Positions 48,901 to 52,568 of a DNA stretch of 64,000 nucleotides are shown one piece after another. The stretch lies in assembly GCA_021229015.1 (NCBI GenBank), contig CM037780.1, positions 61,182,449 through 61,246,448 of the forward strand, in the 5' to 3' direction. The translations under genes and the position numbers were made by a program. This DNA is from Solen grandis. Taxonomy: Eukaryota; Mollusca; Bivalvia; Adapedonta; Solenidae. Each line of letters starts with the position of its first letter. Positions within the stretch are counted from its first letter, which is position 1. A model generated the notes under the pieces. That model saw only the letters and a program-made list of their open reading frames with translations, did no database searches and was not told the origin of the DNA.

Positions 48901-50292
48901 TGATTTGAAGGAAAGTACAATTGGGAAAATAATGTGCAAGCCCGGGCTTTTTAGCATTACGGCAGCTATGCTCCTGAAAGGGATAATGGATGCATAAAAG
49001 ACAAGCACTGGGACAATATTCCAGATAGCAAACAAGGAAAGGATTCAGTCATTGTAGTTTTTATCAATGATACAAGATTTAAGTAAGTCAGCTGAGTAAA
49101 CATGATTATTTGAGTTTCATCTTTGGAAACTTAAGAACCTCCTAATCCACTTGTTGGTTTACAGACTTAGATATGGATATAATCTTCATAAAAAATCTCC
49201 GAACTTTTGTGGTATCATGTAAACCTAAATATCTTATTTTTGTGTCCCTTGTTTTTCTTTCCCTTGCAATTGTATGTTTTTCTAGAAAAAAAAAAGTCAT
49301 ACATTGACAACTTTCACTGCCTTAATGAACATCCTTAGAGGGAATTTGTAAAATATGAATTGAACAAGAAGGTGAACAATGGAGAATAAAGTTCTGCAGT
49401 AACTTACCTCAAGTACAGGTCCTGCACCAAGGATTGTCTGCTCCACACCGCTCCCATGTAATCCCTTATGACTGAGGGCTGTGAGATGATGCAGCAGGAG
49501 ATTAGTGCTCTCTGTCTTCCCGCTCCCAGACTCGCCTGATATTACAATACACTGATTCTTTTTCGTCCTCAGCATTGTATGGAATGCTGCGTCTGCTATG
49601 GCAAATATGTGTGGCGGCAGATCACCAAGACGTTTATTTTGATACATCTTCACATACTTTGGGTTGTAGATTGGGAAAAACTTAAAAGGATTCACAGCTA
49701 TTAAAATTGAACCTACATATGTGTAAATATTTAAATTATTAAATCTACACTCTAAATTTTCTAATAATGTGAGCTCGTTTAAATCGGGAAGGTTACACAA
49801 ATCTGAGTACTCCTTGTTACTGGTTGGCTGTTTCAAGAAGGCTGTCAAAAAATTATCCACTGGGTTGGGGTCTCTACATTCCATCCAAGAAACAGTTCTG
49901 TTTACATTACCTAAATTTTTCTCCCGAATGTAAAACCGATACCCAGTATGAAGATCCCCGCTAACCTCATTTTCTTGATTCATGGTTCGCGGCCACATTA
50001 ACTTTATTCGGACAGGAGTTTCAGACGCCTCTAATCGTCTTTCCTTACATAGTTGCCCAGCAGTTGTTAGCACTTCTGCAAGTTCGTAATCCTGCGGATT
50101 GGGAAACCGCAATTTTTGAGCGGCAACTCGCACCACCTCCTCTGCTGTCGTGATTTTTTCCGCTTCAACAGAGACATATTCCAGTTCCTGACTCAGCGGA
50201 CCCGTGTAGAGACGAACCATATAGGTTTCCATACTCATTCGACGAATAATGGCAACGCTTCCTTGAGGTGATAACAAGGGGCCAGCTGCCAT
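846..50292 (-). CDS. MYO9: Class IX unconventional myosin (MYO9-type), N-terminal part, 13 exons, 3' end outside window
   Basis: Join of 13 minus-strand exons: 49408-50292, 28583-28677, 25010-25072, 23881-23980, 22607-22707, 21565-21619, 19346-19513, 18939-19052, 9211-9345, 8704-8825, 2202-2346, 1433-1625, 846-930. All junctions are GT-AG and the phases agree, giving 2261 nt (about 753 residues). Seen: a Ras-associating (RA) domain at about residues 22-117; the motor from about 145; P-loop GESGSGKT 253-260; switch I NNNSSRFG 305-312; a glutamate (479) at the TEDS site 16 residues before DAMAK; switch II DIFGFE 535-540; then the start of a basic loop 2 insertion. RA plus motor plus a loop 2 insert is diagnostic of class IX, a single-headed actin motor whose tail normally carries IQ motifs, a C1 domain and a RhoGAP domain acting on Rho. 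Those parts lie beyond the left end. Invertebrates usually have one gene where vertebrates have MYO9A and MYO9B, so no paralogue letter is given. Confidence 0.95.
931..2201. other. MYO9 introns 12 and 11
   Basis: Intron 12 (931-1432) shows nothing recognisable. Intron 11 (1626-2201) carries a short repeat fragment at about 1925-2010 that matches the end of the element at 62086-62780 (GGGTTACATTCAAG ... GACGACAAACCA). Confidence 0.5.
1433..1625 (-). CDS. MYO9: MYO9 exon 12: segment leading into loop 2
   Basis: Residues 662-726. It begins [18 protein letters not shown] and contains [18 protein letters not shown]. The DFREKN and MGVDPVAV(L/F)RW patterns match the class IX region just before the long loop 2 insertion. 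It ends in basic residues KQYKQRG. The donor is GTAGAT. Confidence 0.94.
2202..2346 (-). CDS. MYO9: MYO9 exon 11: lower 50-kDa domain
   Basis: Residues 613-661, with [20 protein letters not shown] (a run of four histidines) and the ending [15 protein letters not shown], the conserved HYAGKVxY myosin motif. The acceptor is GTGTTTCAG and the donor GTGGGT. A fragment of a piggyBac-like MITE begins about 26 bp upstream of the acceptor. Confidence 0.95.
2374..2452. mobile_element. Truncated piggyBac-like MITE (right half)
   Basis: Matches the right half of the full-length copies at 24753, 30197 and 33596: the hairpin arm with CTGATCTGGTTTTATG, then GTCTTTTCATGG and the terminal CTCTATGAGGGAAAG, followed by a mutated GTGTTAA instead of GGGTTAA. 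The left half is missing. It lies in intron 10, within 30 bp of the exon 11 acceptor. Confidence 0.75.
2947..3034 (+). repeat. Poly-T/poly-G tract with G-quadruplex potential and (GA)n
   Basis: A T-rich stretch leads into G6-T6-G6-T-G12 and then (GA)n. Several runs of six or more guanines allow an intramolecular G-quadruplex on the plus strand, which is the template strand of the myosin gene. Confidence 0.8.
3062..3822. mobile_element. Pearl-like element with 148-bp internal repeats and (ACGG)n tail
   Basis: The left end carries TATATCCCCCGCCGC. The right end carries CCCCCCTCCCGCTTCGCGGC followed by GGGGGATTAAT, which can fold as a hairpin whose outer arm is the inverse of the left motif. 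In between, a unit starting GAAAATGTGTCCAAG recurs at 3368, 3516 and 3664 (period about 148), followed by a GGAC/ACGG tetranucleotide tract (3725-3775). This is the architecture of bivalve pearl elements. No protein is encoded. Confidence 0.7.
3823..5757. other. Intron 10 sequence without recognised features
   Basis: AT-rich intron sequence with short homopolymer runs. Open frames here are short and show no family resemblance. Confidence 0.5.
5758..6058 (-). mobile_element. tRNA-derived SINE, degraded copy (family S1)
   Basis: On the minus strand it begins with a GTGGCTGAGTGGTAAGAGC A-box-like motif next to TGGTCCCAG. It ends in a tail equivalent to the reverse complement of TTTCACATCCCACCAACAG. 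The body (TGGCATGATACCACACCCAG, CTTATATGCTGAGCG) is shared with copies at 20731, 32236, 59574 and 61487. The B box is damaged in this copy. Confidence 0.7.
6068..7297. mobile_element. Long interspersed element with about 165-bp internal repeats (family B)
   Basis: Starts AACAAGAGGGCCATGATGGC, then CCTGAATCGCTCACCTGAG. It contains at least four units beginning TGACCCCTGGTG at 6401, 6567, 6731 and 6898, then an ACGC/ACGG tract (7200-7240). It ends with a palindromic segment TGAGCACGTTGTGCTCA and GTGAGCTAAAA. The 5' motif CGCTCACCTGA is inverted near the 3' end of a shorter copy (36955-37195). The 147-residue open frame inside is a translated repeat, not a gene. Confidence 0.75.
7454..8390. mobile_element. 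TIR-bounded non-autonomous DNA element
   Basis: Left end TTAGAGCAAGTTCTACAATT and right end ...AACTGTAGCACTTGCTCTAA are inverted repeats, about 20 of 22 bases matching. Short GATAACTGT/TTATCAGC motifs recur near both ends (subterminal repeats), as seen in many DNA transposons. No transposase frame is visible in the 937 bp. Flanks are TAAA-rich on both sides, so a short target duplication is possible but not provable. Confidence 0.6.
8704..8825 (-). CDS. MYO9: MYO9 exon 10: relay loop region
   Basis: Residues 573-613, with [20 protein letters not shown] and the ending LFSLLDEEC plus a split Asn. The LLDEEC motif precedes the next conserved block. The acceptor is TTACAG and the donor GTGAGT. 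Confidence 0.95.
8826..9210. other. MYO9 intron 9
   Basis: A 385-bp intron between exons 9 and 10. Nothing beyond splice sites is seen. Confidence 0.6.
9211..9345 (-). CDS. MYO9: MYO9 exon 9: switch II and relay helix
   Basis: Residues 528-572. [20 protein letters not shown] contains switch II (DIFGFE, 535-540), followed by the relay helix segment [20 protein letters not shown]. Exactly 45 codons, phase 0 at both ends. These are the most conserved residues of the motor. Confidence 0.96.
9346..11214. other. Intron 8, distal part, no recognised feature
   Basis: AT-rich intron sequence without clear repeats or coding potential. Confidence 0.5.
11215..12008. mobile_element. Pearl-like element, family C copy 1
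   Basis: Starts ACTAGAAATGTGTCATAGGA, then CAGATGCCCCCACC. It contains repeated units with GTGACCTTGACCTTCAAGC (11354, 11519, 11668, 11817; spacing about 150-165 bp) and CTTGTGCCAAGTTAT. It then has a (CA)n tract and ends ACACTATATACCTGTCGCCA followed by TTTCATGGCGGGGCATAAAA. Copy 2 at 12941-13820 has the same order of parts. Confidence 0.75.
12080..12830. repeat. 78-bp minisatellite
   Basis: About eight units contain GGGGCCCAAATACAGCATTA and CATGTGGTCCAGTACAACAC. Regular spacing of 78 bp is seen at 12187, 12265 and 12343. The array degenerates around 12400-12440 and 12540-12680, with internal deletions, and resumes at about 12670. It lies between two copies of family C. Open frames on both strands here are artefacts of the repeat. 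Confidence 0.9.
12941..13820. mobile_element. Pearl-like element, family C copy 2
   Basis: Starts ACTAGAAATGTGTCCATAGG, then CACGGATGCCCCTGCC. It has internal units with GTGACCTTGACCTTCAAGC and CTTGTCCTAAGGATCA, then (CA)n and ACTATATACTCGCCGCAATT before ATGGCGGGGACATAAAA. The terminal CGCC...GGCGGGG can form a hairpin and is the inverse of the 5' GCCCC(T)GCC motif. Confidence 0.75.
13901..14000. other. Assembly gap (100 N)
   Basis: Exactly 100 N, a usual placeholder for a gap of unknown size. It follows a (TA)n tract in intron 8. Confidence 0.99.
14001..15674. other. Intron 8, middle part
   Basis: AT-rich with a (CA)n tract at about 14246-14265 and a poly-A run at about 15414-15434. Nothing else is recognised. 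Confidence 0.5.
15675..16030. mobile_element. Family B element, short or truncated copy
   Basis: Begins AACAAGAAGGCCATGATGGC, then TCTAGGTCGCTCACCTGAG, matching the start of the element at 6068. One partial internal unit follows (CAATCTTGGTAG, GGAGAAGAATTTTCAAG). The characteristic 3' end is not seen, so the right border is approximate. Confidence 0.65.
17038..17250. repeat. 40-bp minisatellite with hairpin-forming units
   Basis: Four to five units carry ACTGTCTAAATGTAGGTCTC and ATTCCTGAGACCAGCTGACC. Each unit holds the inverted repeat GGTCTCA...TGAGACC with a short loop. One unit is interrupted by an extra TAAATGTAGGTCAG segment (about 17175-17190). Confidence 0.9.
17251..18938. other. Intron 8, proximal part: repeat fragments
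   Basis: About 18135-18460 contains a repeat with AAACCTGTTATAAGCAG and TGGTTGCTTAAT-type segments, also present at about 43345-43470. At 18862-18920 a GACAGACAGGTGGACAGACA microsatellite ends close to the exon 8 donor. Confidence 0.55.
17641..17688 (-). CDS. MYO9: Candidate in-frame microexon in MYO9 intron 8
   Basis: On the minus strand this is preceded by TTGTTTATCAG and followed by GTACAGTG. It is 48 nt long, open, phase 0 at both ends, and would add [16 protein letters not shown] between exons 8 and 9, which are themselves phase 0. The exons join correctly without it, so it would be an optional acidic insertion just before switch II. A shorter version ending at a weaker GTCTAT donor (30 nt) is also possible. 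Splice signals alone are weak proof. Confidence 0.25.
18939..19052 (-). CDS. MYO9: MYO9 exon 8
   Basis: Residues 490-527, with [20 protein letters not shown], then [18 protein letters not shown]. This is the helix leading to switch II. It is phase 0 at both ends and followed by the 9.6-kb intron 8, which contains a candidate in-frame microexon. Confidence 0.95.
19098..19225 (+). mobile_element. tRNA-derived SINE fragment (family S2)
   Basis: In intron 7. TCCAATGGTTTCATAATTAG resembles a worn A box and GGTTCGATCCCC matches the Pol III B box, followed by GGGAGCTGTGTTTTTCATGG. The stems do not fold as a full tRNA, so this is a SINE relic rather than a tRNA gene. Confidence 0.55.
19346..19513 (-). 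CDS. MYO9: MYO9 exon 7, with TEDS-site glutamate
   Basis: Residues 434-489. It includes [20 protein letters not shown] and [13 protein letters not shown]. Glu479 sits 16 residues before the DAMAK of exon 8. That is the TEDS position in the cardiomyopathy loop, where an acidic residue normally makes actin-activated activity independent of heavy-chain phosphorylation. Phase 0 at both ends. Confidence 0.94.
19576..20612. mobile_element. Family D interspersed element with internal repeats
   Basis: Starts GAGCTGTCAGAGGACAGCAC, then ACTCGACTATTCC. It ends GGGCGACTACAATAGCTCTC, then CGAATAGTCGAGCG. The CTCGACTATTC motif is therefore inverted at the two ends. Internal units with AAAAAGGGGCCATAATTTG occur at about 19805, 19990, 20153 and 20375. 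A block containing ATGCCTGGATACTGAGATTT is duplicated (about 20085 and 20299). No coding frame. Confidence 0.7.
20731..21008 (-). mobile_element. tRNA-derived SINE (family S1)
   Basis: On the minus strand: AGTGGCTGAGTGGTTAGAGC (A box), then a damaged B-box region, the shared body (GTGTGGTATCATACCACATG-like) and a tail with GTTAAAACCCAACAAAC. It lies in intron 6. Confidence 0.75.
21565..21619 (-). CDS. MYO9: MYO9 exon 6
   Basis: Residues 415-433, [18 protein letters not shown]. This is the classic myosin VLHLGNV segment. It is only 55 nt long; the acceptor ends TTTTCAG and the donor is GTAAGTAG. Its phase fits both neighbours. Confidence 0.94.
21889..22333. mobile_element. Pearl-like or Helitron-like element, family E
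   Basis: TCCCCTACCGGC (21895-21906) is exactly inverted as GCCGGTAGGGGA (22315-22326). Two tandem units of about 150 bp carry CTAATTCCAAG(G/T)GCCGTAA and GTCATGGTGGTAGACTCACA. They are followed by GACGGACGGACGG and a terminal hairpin TAGTCCCC...GGGGACTA ending CTAAT. The start in TC, the 3' hairpin and the CTAA-T end recall Helitron termini, but no A/T insertion site is clear on the left. Confidence 0.7.
22607..22707 (-). CDS. MYO9: MYO9 exon 5
   Basis: Residues 382-415, with [20 protein letters not shown] and the ending GFSQVTQKR. This is the motor region before the conserved LHLGN strand. The acceptor is TGTATGACAG and the donor GTCAGT, with a split Arg codon completed by exon 6. A (TG)n/(CG)n tract lies about 80 bp upstream of the acceptor. 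Confidence 0.94.
22788..22827. repeat. (TG)n with GCGCGCACGCGCGC: Z-DNA-prone tract
   Basis: An alternating purine-pyrimidine run of about 37 bp changing from TG to CG dinucleotides, about 80 bp upstream of the exon 5 acceptor in intron 4. Confidence 0.85.
22828..23880. other. MYO9 intron 4 remainder
   Basis: AT-rich intron with a short (TA)n at 23043-23059. Nothing else is recognised. Confidence 0.5.
23881..23980 (-). CDS. MYO9: MYO9 exon 4
   Basis: Residues 348-381, with [20 protein letters not shown] and the ending DYYYLRQ. This matches the conserved [14 protein letters not shown] segment of myosin motors. The acceptor is CTATTTCCAG and the donor GTAGGT, phase 0 at the end. Confidence 0.95.
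24262..24386. mobile_element. Family E internal repeat, isolated fragment
   Basis: Nearly identical to the internal unit of the element at 21889 (GTAAGTCATGGTGGTAGACT through AATTCCAAGGGCCGTAATTC), but without its ends. It lies in intron 3. Confidence 0.75.
24753..24986. mobile_element. piggyBac-like MITE, full length, TTAA-flanked
   Basis: 234 bp bounded by CCCTTTCCCTCATAGAG and CTCTATGAGGGAAAGGG, inside TTAA on both sides (24749-24752, 24987-24990). TTAA target sites and CCC...GGG ends are the signature of the piggyBac superfamily. The right half holds a hairpin made of AACAGCATAAAACCTGATCA and its inverse. No coding capacity. Confidence 0.88.
25010..25072 (-). CDS. MYO9: MYO9 exon 3
   Basis: Residues 327-348, [20 protein letters not shown] plus a split Arg. 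This is the conserved motor segment after switch I. The acceptor is TTTTTTCCAG and the donor GTAAGTTA. The start of the following intron is invaded by a piggyBac-like MITE: its TTAA target site begins 18 nt into the intron. Confidence 0.95.
25073..27340. other. MYO9 intron 2, proximal part: pair of diverged direct repeats
   Basis: Two similar blocks share CTTTGTTTTGTCAATCTGCA, then TA(T/C)AAGGGTATTTC (25675 and 25986). They explain two longer open frames here (25535-25750 and 25729-26346), which show the same translated motif and no protein family resemblance. A worn SINE-like segment lies at about 27090-27210. Confidence 0.5.
27341..28110. repeat. Imperfect minisatellite of CATAACACTATGC units
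   Basis: More than a dozen units built on GTCACATAACACTATGCTTA, alternating with ACATGTCCCTACCCTCTGAG. The period varies (about 35-75 bp). It is interrupted by a 142-bp TIR element at 27691-27832. Confidence 0.85.
27691..27832. mobile_element. hAT-like MITE with perfect 13-bp TIRs
   Basis: CAGGGTTTTCCCT at the left is exactly inverted as AGGGAAAACCCTG at the right. CACATA is present directly outside both ends (27685-27690, 27833-27838) as a target duplication. CAGGG-type ends are common in hAT elements, though these usually duplicate 8 bp. The insertion interrupts the surrounding minisatellite and is therefore younger than it. Confidence 0.82.
28379..28512 (-). mobile_element. tRNA-derived SINE, partial and worn (family S1)
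   Basis: Shares CTTATATGCTCAGTGCCAAG, AGCTATACCAGTACCATTTT and a diverged B box region (CAGGGATCAAACATACAAT). It ends about 70 bp from exon 2. Confidence 0.65.
28583..28677 (-). CDS. MYO9: MYO9 exon 2: switch I
   Basis: Residues 296-327. It starts [19 protein letters not shown], the switch I segment that contacts ATP phosphate and magnesium. The acceptor is TTTGTTTCAG and the donor GTATGTG, leaving a split glycine codon (GG|C) completed by exon 3. It is isolated by the 20.7-kb intron 1, and a 41-bp minisatellite begins about 100 bp upstream of its acceptor. Confidence 0.95.
28775..29160. repeat. 41-bp minisatellite upstream of exon 2
   Basis: Eight to nine units of GATCCATTATAATAAGACAT, then TGGATATTTATCTCAGATCAT. 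Some units are shortened to TGGATAAAACCTCAG. It begins about 100 bp from the exon 2 acceptor in intron 1. Confidence 0.92.
29161..30192. other. Intron 1 segment, nothing recognised
   Basis: AT-rich intron sequence. Short open frames only. Confidence 0.5.
30197..30420. mobile_element. piggyBac-like MITE, full length, TTAA-flanked
   Basis: 224 bp with the same ends as the copy at 24753 and TTAA on both sides (30193-30196, 30421-30424). It is shorter because the loop of the internal hairpin has lost about 10 bp. Confidence 0.88.
30425..32235. other. Intron 1 segment, nothing recognised
   Basis: Low-complexity AT-rich intron. No repeat or coding signal that I can support. Confidence 0.45.
32236..32512 (-). 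mobile_element. tRNA-derived SINE (family S1), head truncated
   Basis: The minus strand contains a good B box (GGGTTCGATCCCTGACTG), the shared body and a TTAAATCGAACAAACAAACA tail. The A-box end is missing beyond about 32512. Confidence 0.75.
32600..32705 (+). mobile_element. tRNA-like SINE relic
   Basis: A B-box-like CAGGTTCAAATCCCTTTGGG followed by a short body. No matching A box is clear. Confidence 0.35.
33596..33829. mobile_element. piggyBac-like MITE, full length, TTAA-flanked
   Basis: 234 bp with CCCTTTCCCTCATATAGAC and TCCATGAGGGAAAGGG ends. TTAA lies at 33592-33595 and 33830-33833. The internal hairpin is present. Confidence 0.88.
33834..36190. other. Intron 1 segment, few features
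   Basis: AT-rich. The segments at about 35830-35890 and 35925-35985 share TTTGTTAAACATGCTATTTC as an imperfect direct repeat. No coding signal. Confidence 0.45.
36202..36231 (+). repeat. G-quadruplex-prone tract
   Basis: Four runs of five to nine guanines separated by AT, T and TT within 30 bp, on the template strand of the myosin gene. Confidence 0.85.
36310..36470 (-). mobile_element. tRNA-like SINE relic (also at 27090-27210)
   Basis: Minus strand GGTTGTGGGTTTGAACC resembles a B box. The neighbouring segment GTTCCTG-GGACCAG-TTTGC-CCATGAAA is shared with 27095-27150. Confidence 0.45.
36955..37195. mobile_element. Family B element, short copy
   Basis: Starts AAAGATGATGGCCCTGAATC, then GCTCACCTGA. 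It ends GGGCGATCAGGTGAGCTAAA, so TCAGGTGAGC is inverted between the ends. It has only one internal unit and an ACGACGCACG tract. Confidence 0.75.
38480..38875. mobile_element. Interspersed element with two internal units
   Basis: Two units carry GGATAACTC(C/A)AAA and ATGCAAGAGTTATG(A/G)(A/G)CCTTG (38530 and 38672). It ends near a palindromic CCCCCATATGAATATGGGG. Related to the fragment at 1-190. Confidence 0.6.
39902..40070. mobile_element. 169-bp MITE with TTTCTGGTCTC inverted ends
   Basis: CAGTTTCTGGTCTC at the left and GAGACCAGAAACAG at the right are inverted with one mismatch. The interior is T/A-rich with (TTG)n. A poly-T run follows the right end. Confidence 0.6.
40100..43740. other. 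Intron 1 segment, few features
   Basis: AT-rich. 43345-43470 is a copy of the repeat at about 18135-18460. No coding signal. Confidence 0.45.
43920..45518 (+). CDS. Non-LTR retrotransposon reverse transcriptase, 5'-truncated
   Basis: An open frame of 532 codons runs from just after a TAA at 43917-43919 to TAG at 45516-45518, with no internal stop. No ATG is needed; the first methionine that gives a long product is at 44514. RT motifs in order: [32 protein letters not shown]; motif [13 protein letters not shown] (catalytic Asp at 44397-44399); motif [14 protein letters not shown]; motif C FADD (44655-44666). The C-terminal part has [12 protein letters not shown], as in Jockey/CR1-like elements. 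The endonuclease domain expected upstream is absent, so this is a dead-on-arrival copy, antisense to the myosin gene. The lack of stops suggests it is young. Confidence 0.92.
   Translation, partial: SQQTNKNIKPIKIEQKGLEKLLSKINPSKASGPDNIPNRILKECSKELAPILKIILQCSIDTGELPKDWRDANISSIFKKGNKHLPENYRPVSLTSVICKTLEHIICRHILNHLEENKILTNLNHGFRSGYSCETQLITTLNDFLLDHDKGQQIDIAILDFSKAFDTVPHDKLLHKLDSYGIKGSLHTWLTNFLTNRTMKTIVEGEKSSETTVDSGVPQGTVLGPILFLCHINDLPECVKSSVRLFADDCLLYRMIKSEQDHIQLQQDLNSLETWATNWGMKFNAKKCYIMSINKKTNRFYQLNNHIMQEVQNNPYLGLQISNDLKWNIHINKVCKKANSTLGFLRRNLRNVPQTCRKTAYITLVRSIMEYGATIWNPYQKDNIDKLERIQNRAVRFIKRDYTSRTPGTISKMKQELELETLQDRRLSLRLILMYKVVEGLVPALPTSDFVKFTRPKRTIKTKKVNGCETSNILEKRICKNSKGLEIPSSNSKQYENSFFVDTVIHWNHLPDNIVHAGSLEAFKNALKSHRQ
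43920..45603 (+). mobile_element. LINE (CR1/Jockey group) insertion with TTCAGA microsatellite tail
   Basis: Comprises the RT frame, a short 3'UTR (45519-45575) and a 3' end of about four ATTCAG units (45576-45601). Host repeat resumes at about 45600. 5' truncation and a simple-repeat tail are typical of target-primed reverse transcription. A clean target duplication is not visible. Confidence 0.85.
46240..47850. other. Intron 1 segment with (TG)n
   Basis: A (TG)n-rich stretch at 47036-47055. No coding or transposon signal is recognised. Confidence 0.45.
47850..48806. repeat. GATC-dense minisatellite, about 15-bp unit
   Basis: About 950 bp of GATCAGACAGCTACT and GATCAGACAGCTCCA units mixed with CCAGAACTC spacers. 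The right half is regular and the left half has many one-base losses. It ends in a run of 13 C. It lies about 600 bp from exon 1 in intron 1. Confidence 0.92.
49408..50292 (-). CDS. MYO9: MYO9 exon 1: start codon, RA domain, N-terminal motor, P-loop
   Basis: Encodes residues 1-295. The start is supported by an in-frame TAG at 50305-50307, only 12 nt upstream, and by a good initiation context (A at -3, G at +4). Residues about 22-117 form the RA (ubiquitin-like) domain, with the strand pattern [20 protein letters not shown]. The motor follows with [20 protein letters not shown] (188-207) and the ATP-binding P-loop [10 protein letters not shown] (253-262). The exon ends GPVLE followed by donor GTAAGT at phase 0; translation past 49408 runs into the intron. 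The fusion of RA and motor start in one long exon is notable. Confidence 0.96.
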
Positions 50293-50426
50293 CTTGGTTT
50301 TATTCTATAATCATAGATAATGTATCTCAGGAAACAAATAAATCCAAACCCATCCTCACCCTCTTCTGTGGATTAAAATGTTATCCATCCACACCTTGTT
50401 TTAAAAAAGTTCTTGGTAGTCTTGCA

Positions 50427-50530
50427 GAACCTTTACACAAACATTACCAGCAGTTTGCTACTGACTCCAGCTTGGAACCTTTACACAAACATTACCAACA
50501 GTTTGCTACTGAGTCCAGCTAGGAACCTCT
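50427..50530. repeat. 48-bp tandem duplication upstream of the start codon
   Basis: Two copies of a 48-bp unit starting GAACCTTTACACAAACATTA (50427 and 50475; three or so differences), plus the first bases of a third at 50523. It lies 135-240 bp upstream of the MYO9 ATG, in the probable 5'UTR or promoter-proximal zone. Confidence 0.9.
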
Positions 50531-51031
50531 TTGGCTTGCCTTCACTTCACGCCATCTTATCTCTGGACAATCTCATGAAATAGACCTGGAAATACAAAGA
50601 AGAGGAAGGTTCACATGTTGTTGCTGTTAGGTCTTAGCTCTGTTGGTTTATTTATTTTAGGGACACAAATGATAGATATTTCACATACATAGTTACTACC
50701 TAAGCTTCAAACTATACAGCCATCTTTAAATCTGTACTTGACAAAGTCTGTGAATCTCTGCAGTGTCCTGCTTTTAATGACAATATAACAGGAATTTATG
50801 TCTGTATATCCTCAGTAAACAGTGTCTAATTTACTGCTTTCATTGAACTACTACTTACCCCTTTACCTCATGAATATTCATGAACAAATTAATGACTTTC
50901 TGAATATCAATTTACTGAACTTTAAATGGTATGAAACAATGGATTTTTCTTTGCTGTGTGGACTGTGTAAAATCAGAGCAGACAGAGGAGACCCTGACCT
51001 GACAGATCATACCAAGAGCTGTCTGACCTGT

Positions 51032-52559
51032 GGTGTCGGGTCAACTCGGCCTAAAAACCTAATCGGCCTAGTCCAAGTCGGCCTGGTCCAAGTTGGCCTA
51101 CTATGAATAATGATACAGGGTGTTCCCGGTAACACCTACGTGAGACAAACATCCTTTAATTTCTCAACGAATAACAAAGGTGTTAAAAATGATAAAAGTG
51201 TTACACAGTTATTAATAAGAAGAGTATATTATATTAAGATTGATATTTTTTCTTTAAAGTGGACTGATTTATCTATATTTTATCCATATTATGCCTGTTC
51301 AATATTGCATAAAAAAATAACCTTTTTTTTCAATTCACTGTAACCATACATGGTCTCTTTAATATTTTAAAGCATTAATTAATTTCGTACATAAGTTTTT
51401 TCTATCTTATCGAACATTTTTCCCAATAAATAAATGCTACATTTATTTTTTTTTTGACTTGATAATGTTTTTGAAACAATTGCGTGCCGTTTAAATATAG
51501 AAATTCGTTCTCAATAAATTTTTAATTTTAAGAAATTCTACCGACTAGTTCCACTTCTCCGGCGGGGAATCTGAACTAGTGAAATTGGCAGTTGATACTG
51601 TCGATCTGGACCGAGCAAGATAATGGCGATCTAAGGAAACGGATAAGAAAATTGTTGAATGCTGGGATGCCTATGAGGAAGGATCATTGAATACATTTAC
51701 CGCGTTAAGGTTTAGACCAGTCTGTAAGTTACAATACTTCTCAATGAGCGCAGTGTACACGAATGTATGCTCGAGTAACACAGTGTACTTTAAAATTATT
51801 AGCGATATTTAATCTCCTAACAAGTAACAAATAAATCTCTAAAAAACGTCCAGTTTGAAATTTAGAGTCTCGCGAGTATAAAAAAAAAAAAATCTAAAAA
51901 ATTTTTTTAAAAGGAAGGATCATTGAAGACGGCGGCCTTCCTCCATAAGATTAGCGGAATTTACCGCGTTAAGGGTTAGACCGGTCTGTAGGTGCATTTC
52001 AAGACTGAAATACTGTCGAAGCAACGGTAAACTCAAATTGTCAAGTCAGACATTTCAAGACTGAAAAAAAAAAAAAAAACATTTCTTGTATATAGTGTAT
52101 ACATTATTATTTTGTCGTTATATGTATAATAATATTGATTTTATTTTTGTGTAGTTAAAACGTTATTTTTGTTCTTTGAATTGTTTTTACTGTATATGTG
52201 TAAAAAATTTTTTCCTTTAAATATATATTTTGTGATGTTTAAATATGTTTAGTTAATCAATCGTTATCTACACAAATGTACAAATGAATTCTACTATTTC
52301 TTTGATTTGTTTTATATCCCTACATGTAAGTGTGCGTATGTGTGATTGAATGTGTTGTGTGTGTTTGAGTTATATATTTCAATTGCTCATCTGAAATAAA
52401 AATAATATTGAGTAACAGTTAAACACAACTATAGAGTTATTCAATATATAAAACTCAATAATCATGGTACACATCATAATAATCAAATTAGGCCGAGTTG
52501 GACCAGACCGATCTGGTTCGGAGGCCGACTTGGTAATTAGGCCGAGTTGACCCGGATTC
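51032..52559. mobile_element. 1.5-kb TIR element with 9-bp target duplication
   Basis: The left end GGTGTCGGGTCAACTCGGCC and the right end GGCCGAGTTGACCCGGATTC are inverted with few mismatches. Outside them CTGACCTGT occurs directly on both sides (51023-51031 and 52560-52568). AAGTCGGCCT/CCAAGTTGGCC motifs cluster subterminally. The interior is AT-rich, with a duplicated block TTTACCGCGTTAAG(G)GTTAGACC (51700 and 51961), and encodes no recognisable transposase. A 9-bp duplication would suit Mutator-like elements, but the superfamily is not established. Confidence 0.75.
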
Positions 52560-52568
52560 CTGACCTGT

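Noticed and set aside
51678..51925. GGAAGGATCATTGA twice, similar to the 3' end of 18S rRNA
   Set aside because: Only about 12 bases match and the conserved sequence preceding that point in 18S rRNA is absent. The motif is part of an internal duplication of the TIR element.
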